Origin: an uncultured Bacteroidales bacterium
Lineage (GTDB): Bacteria; Bacteroidota; Bacteroidia; Bacteroidales; Paludibacteraceae
Assembly (NCBI GenBank): GCA_900321775.1
Contig: ONXE01000107.1
Span: 1 to 6,682, forward strand
DNA length: 6,682 nt
Direction of reading: 5' to 3'
Part shown: positions 4,675-6,682 of the stretch, piece after piece
How positions within the stretch are numbered: the stretch's first letter is position 1
Layout of the letters: every line of letters starts with the position of its first letter
The notes under the pieces: generated by a model
Told to the model about the DNA's origin: nothing
Databases searched by the model: none
Seen by the model: the letters and a program-made list of their open reading frames with translations, nothing else
Position numbers and translations under genes: made by a program

Positions 4675-6282
4675 ATGACTATACTTATTCAAGCACTGCA
4701 ATTCATACTGAGTCTCAGTCTTCTCGTGATGATTCACGAGTTGGGACATTTCACGTTCGCGCGCATTTTCGGAGTGCGTGTAAACAAGTTCTACATGTTC
4801 TTCAACCCCAAGCGTTCGCTGGTGAGAGCCAAGAAAATCAACGGCAAATGGCAAGTTCGCTTCTTCGCAAAGAACGTGATTGAGAACCAAAAAGTGGCGA
4901 TGGATGCCAGCGGTAATCCGCTTCTGTGGGAAGACGACAAAGACGAGAAAGTACGCAGCAGATACGAAAAGAAACAGCCTTTGACAGCAGAGGAATGGGA
5001 CGAGATTGAAGAAAAATACAATTTCGGCCGTCCTATCACGCGTCGTCAGGGACACCCCAAGTTCACTATCATCGAGCCGGAAGATCTGCCGCTATTGGCG
5101 GATGACGATTGGCGCAAGTACCCCGAGACAACGGAATGGGGTATCGGATGGTTGCCGCTGGGAGGCTATTGCGCTATTGCAGGTATGGTAGATGAGACGA
5201 CAACCGCAGACCAGTTGGGTTCAACGCCTCATCCGTGGGAATACCGCGCGCAACCGACATGGAAACGTCTGCCTATTATCACCGGTGGTGTGCTGGTGAA
5301 TTTCATTGGTGCGCTAATCATCTACAGCGGTGTTTTCCACCACTGGGGACAGGATTATATGCCACTGGAGAGCGCCAAGTACGGCATGCAATTCTCCGAC
5401 GCGATGTTGTCGGAAGGTTTCGTGCAGGGCGACAAGATCATCCGCATAGGTGACCGTGTGCCCGACAATCGCGCCGACCTGGTCAACTGGATGGTGGTGG
5501 ACGGCGAACACGATGTGCAGGTATTGCGCGGGCAAGACACCATCCATCTGACATTGTCGGATGGTTTTGAGCGCAAGATTCTGGCCGATCAGGGAACCAT
5601 GTTCTGCGATTTCCGTTTCCCGTTTGTAGTGCAAGATCTGCTGCCCGACGGTCCCGCTGCCAAGGCGCTGATGATGGCAGGTGACAGCATCATCGGTGTG
5701 GGCGGCAAGAGTATGTATATCTACCAAGACATCGTGGCCGAACTGCCACAGCATGCTATGGACAGCGTGGACATCACGTTTGTCCGTGCCGGTGAGACAC
5801 ACACCGTGCGCGTCTTTTTGGGCGACGAAGCCAAACTGGGCGTGTACATGAAAATGCCTAACGAGTTTCTGGCAATCAAGCACATAGACTACAGCCTCAT
5901 AGAGTCCATTCCTGCGGGCATACACTACGGATGGGAGACGCTGGCCAACTACGTGAAGCAGTTCCGCCTCGTCTTCACTAAAGAAGGGGCACAATCACTG
6001 GGCGGTTTTGCTACCATCGGCTCGTTGTTCTCTCCCATCTGGGATTGGCACAGTTTCTGGCTGATGACCGCTTTCCTCAGTATTATCCTGGCTTTCATGA
6101 ATATCATTCCTATTCCCGGGCTCGACGGCGGACATATGCTCTTTGTGCTTTGGGAGATGATTACAGGCAAGAAACCCGGTGACAAGTTCCTGGAAATAGC
6201 CAACAACATCGGTTTCTACCTACTGTTGGCACTGCTTATCTACGCCAACGGCAACGATATCCTGAAACTCTTCATGAAGTAA
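4675..6282 (+). CDS. rseP: RseP-type site-2 intramembrane zinc metalloprotease, with large N-terminal insertion
   Basis: It is a polytopic inner-membrane protease of the site-2 family that cleaves substrate helices within the membrane, such as anti-sigma factors and signal-peptide remnants. HELGH at residues 21-25 lies in the first membrane helix. The second metal motif, PIPGLDGGH (479-487, ligand Asp484), lies in the third helix region (about 459-490), and a last helix spans about 511-525. A further helix lies at about 200-222. Two PDZ-like regions lie between, at about 232-300 and 315-393. The conserved GIGWLPLGGYCAIAGMVDE (156-174) marks the membrane-associated hairpin. At 535 residues it is longer than the usual roughly 440-450. 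The excess lies between the first helix and residue 155 and is rich in charged residues. The protein keeps both metal motifs, so it should be active. The ATG at 4675 directly follows a tandem repeat. The stop overlaps the next gene by one base, so translation is probably coupled. Confidence 0.95.
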   Translation: MTILIQALQFILSLSLLVMIHELGHFTFARIFGVRVNKFYMFFNPKRSLVRAKKINGKWQVRFFAKNVIENQKVAMDASGNPLLWEDDKDEKVRSRYEKKQPLTAEEWDEIEEKYNFGRPITRRQGHPKFTIIEPEDLPLLADDDWRKYPETTEWGIGWLPLGGYCAIAGMVDETTTADQLGSTPHPWEYRAQPTWKRLPIITGGVLVNFIGALIIYSGVFHHWGQDYMPLESAKYGMQFSDAMLSEGFVQGDKIIRIGDRVPDNRADLVNWMVVDGEHDVQVLRGQDTIHLTLSDGFERKILADQGTMFCDFRFPFVVQDLLPDGPAAKALMMAGDSIIGVGGKSMYIYQDIVAELPQHAMDSVDITFVRAGETHTVRVFLGDEAKLGVYMKMPNEFLAIKHIDYSLIESIPAGIHYGWETLANYVKQFRLVFTKEGAQSLGGFATIGSLFSPIWDWHSFWLMTAFLSIILAFMNIIPIPGLDGGHMLFVLWEMITGKKPGDKFLEIANNIGFYLLLALLIYANGNDILKLFMK

Positions 6283-6682
6283 TGATGGAACAGTTCTTTA
6301 TACACGAGTCAGCCTATGTGGATGCCGATTGTCAGATAGGTGCAGGCACCAAGGTTTGGCATTTCTCTCACCTGATGAGGGGTTGCCATTTGGGTGAGAA
6401 CTGCAATATCGGGCAGAATGTGGTCATCGCCGAGGGCGTCACGTTGGGCCGGGGGTGCAAGGTACAGAACAACGTCAGCATCTATCAGGGCGTTACCTGT
6501 GAGGACGAGGTGTTTCTTGGACCAAGTATGGTCTTCACCAATGTTCTCAACCCGCGCGCTGCCGTTTCCCGCAAAAGTGAGTACCGCCCCACCCTGCTAA
6601 AGAAAGGAACGACTGTAGGCGCCAACGCCACCATCGTATGCGGACATACGCTGGGCGAGTATTGCATGATAGGCGCCGGAGC
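6282..6682 (+). CDS. wlbB: WlbB/WbpD-type sugar N-acetyltransferase, left-handed beta-helix, N-terminal part (runs off the right edge)
   Basis: Probably the acetyl-CoA-dependent acetyltransferase that converts UDP-2-acetamido-3-amino-2,3-dideoxy-glucuronate to the 2,3-diacetamido sugar, a precursor of surface polysaccharides. The 133 visible codons begin MMEQFFIHESAYVDADCQIG and show hexapeptide repeats of a left-handed beta-helix (CQIGAG, CHLGEN, CNIGQN, TLGRG). Segments typical of this family are WHFSHLMRG (26-34), NIGQNVVIA (42-50), VQNNVSIYQGV (61-71), FLGPSMVFTNVLNPR (78-92) and GANATIVCGHTLGEY (113-127). Family members are about 190 residues, so about a third is missing. Two adjacent ATGs are possible starts. 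The one at 6282 shares its A with the rseP stop (TAATG); the one at 6285 would remove one residue. The one-base overlap implies translation coupled to rseP. Family membership is firm; the exact sugar substrate is inferred, since related 3-amino-sugar acetyltransferases share this fold. Confidence 0.85.
   Translation, partial: MMEQFFIHESAYVDADCQIGAGTKVWHFSHLMRGCHLGENCNIGQNVVIAEGVTLGRGCKVQNNVSIYQGVTCEDEVFLGPSMVFTNVLNPRAAVSRKSEYRPTLLKKGTTVGANATIVCGHTLGEYCMIGAG

Noticed and set aside
6394..6600. Plus-strand frame of 68 codons near the right edge
   Set aside because: It is out of frame inside the acetyltransferase, which has strong family motifs in the frame starting at 6282.

Overview
The window comes from a member of the Bacteroidales, most likely Prevotellaceae or a close relative. 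Three promoters have the Bacteroidetes primary-sigma form (TTG or TTTG, 20 bases, TAnnTTTG). Start codons lack Shine-Dalgarno sequences and sit behind A-rich stretches. The proteins (class I fumarase, M23-like protein, Dxr, RseP, MreB) also read as Bacteroidetes versions. The exact genus is inference.

Layout: the left end (1-224, minus strand) holds the first 74 codons of mreB with its own promoter. A minus-strand transcription unit follows. It starts at about 638, runs through about 165 bases of structured, unassigned sequence, then tRNA-Lys(CUU) at 398-470, and ends at an intrinsic terminator at 363-393. An A-tract-rich stretch (675-720) separates the promoter of that unit from a divergent plus-strand promoter (721-752). 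The plus-strand promoter feeds a leader of about 160 bases and then a same-strand gene series: class I fumarate hydratase, a membrane-anchored degenerate M23/LytM protein, dxr, rseP, and the first 133 codons of a wlbB/wbpD-type N-acetyltransferase cut by the right edge.

How the genes relate: fumarase serves the C4-dicarboxylate branch (fumarate/malate, feeding succinate formation in these anaerobes). The later genes lean towards the envelope: a periplasmic LytM-fold protein, Dxr for isoprenoid (hence undecaprenyl carrier) synthesis, the RseP intramembrane protease, and an acetyltransferase of diacetamido-glucuronate surface-sugar synthesis. No terminator is visible between any of these genes, and rseP and the acetyltransferase overlap by one base.

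Points of interest: (i) the unassigned structured leader before tRNA-Lys; (ii) two nearly identical promoter modules in front of mreB and the tRNA unit; (iii) short tandem repeats filling two gene junctions, one of which supplies a TTG start codon; (iv) an M23-family protein in which every zinc-ligand position is substituted; (v) a large charged insertion in RseP between its first membrane helix and the conserved GIGWLPLGGY segment. I see no mobile element, CRISPR array, defence gene or other clearly new multi-gene system. The window is mostly core genome with interesting intergenic sequence.
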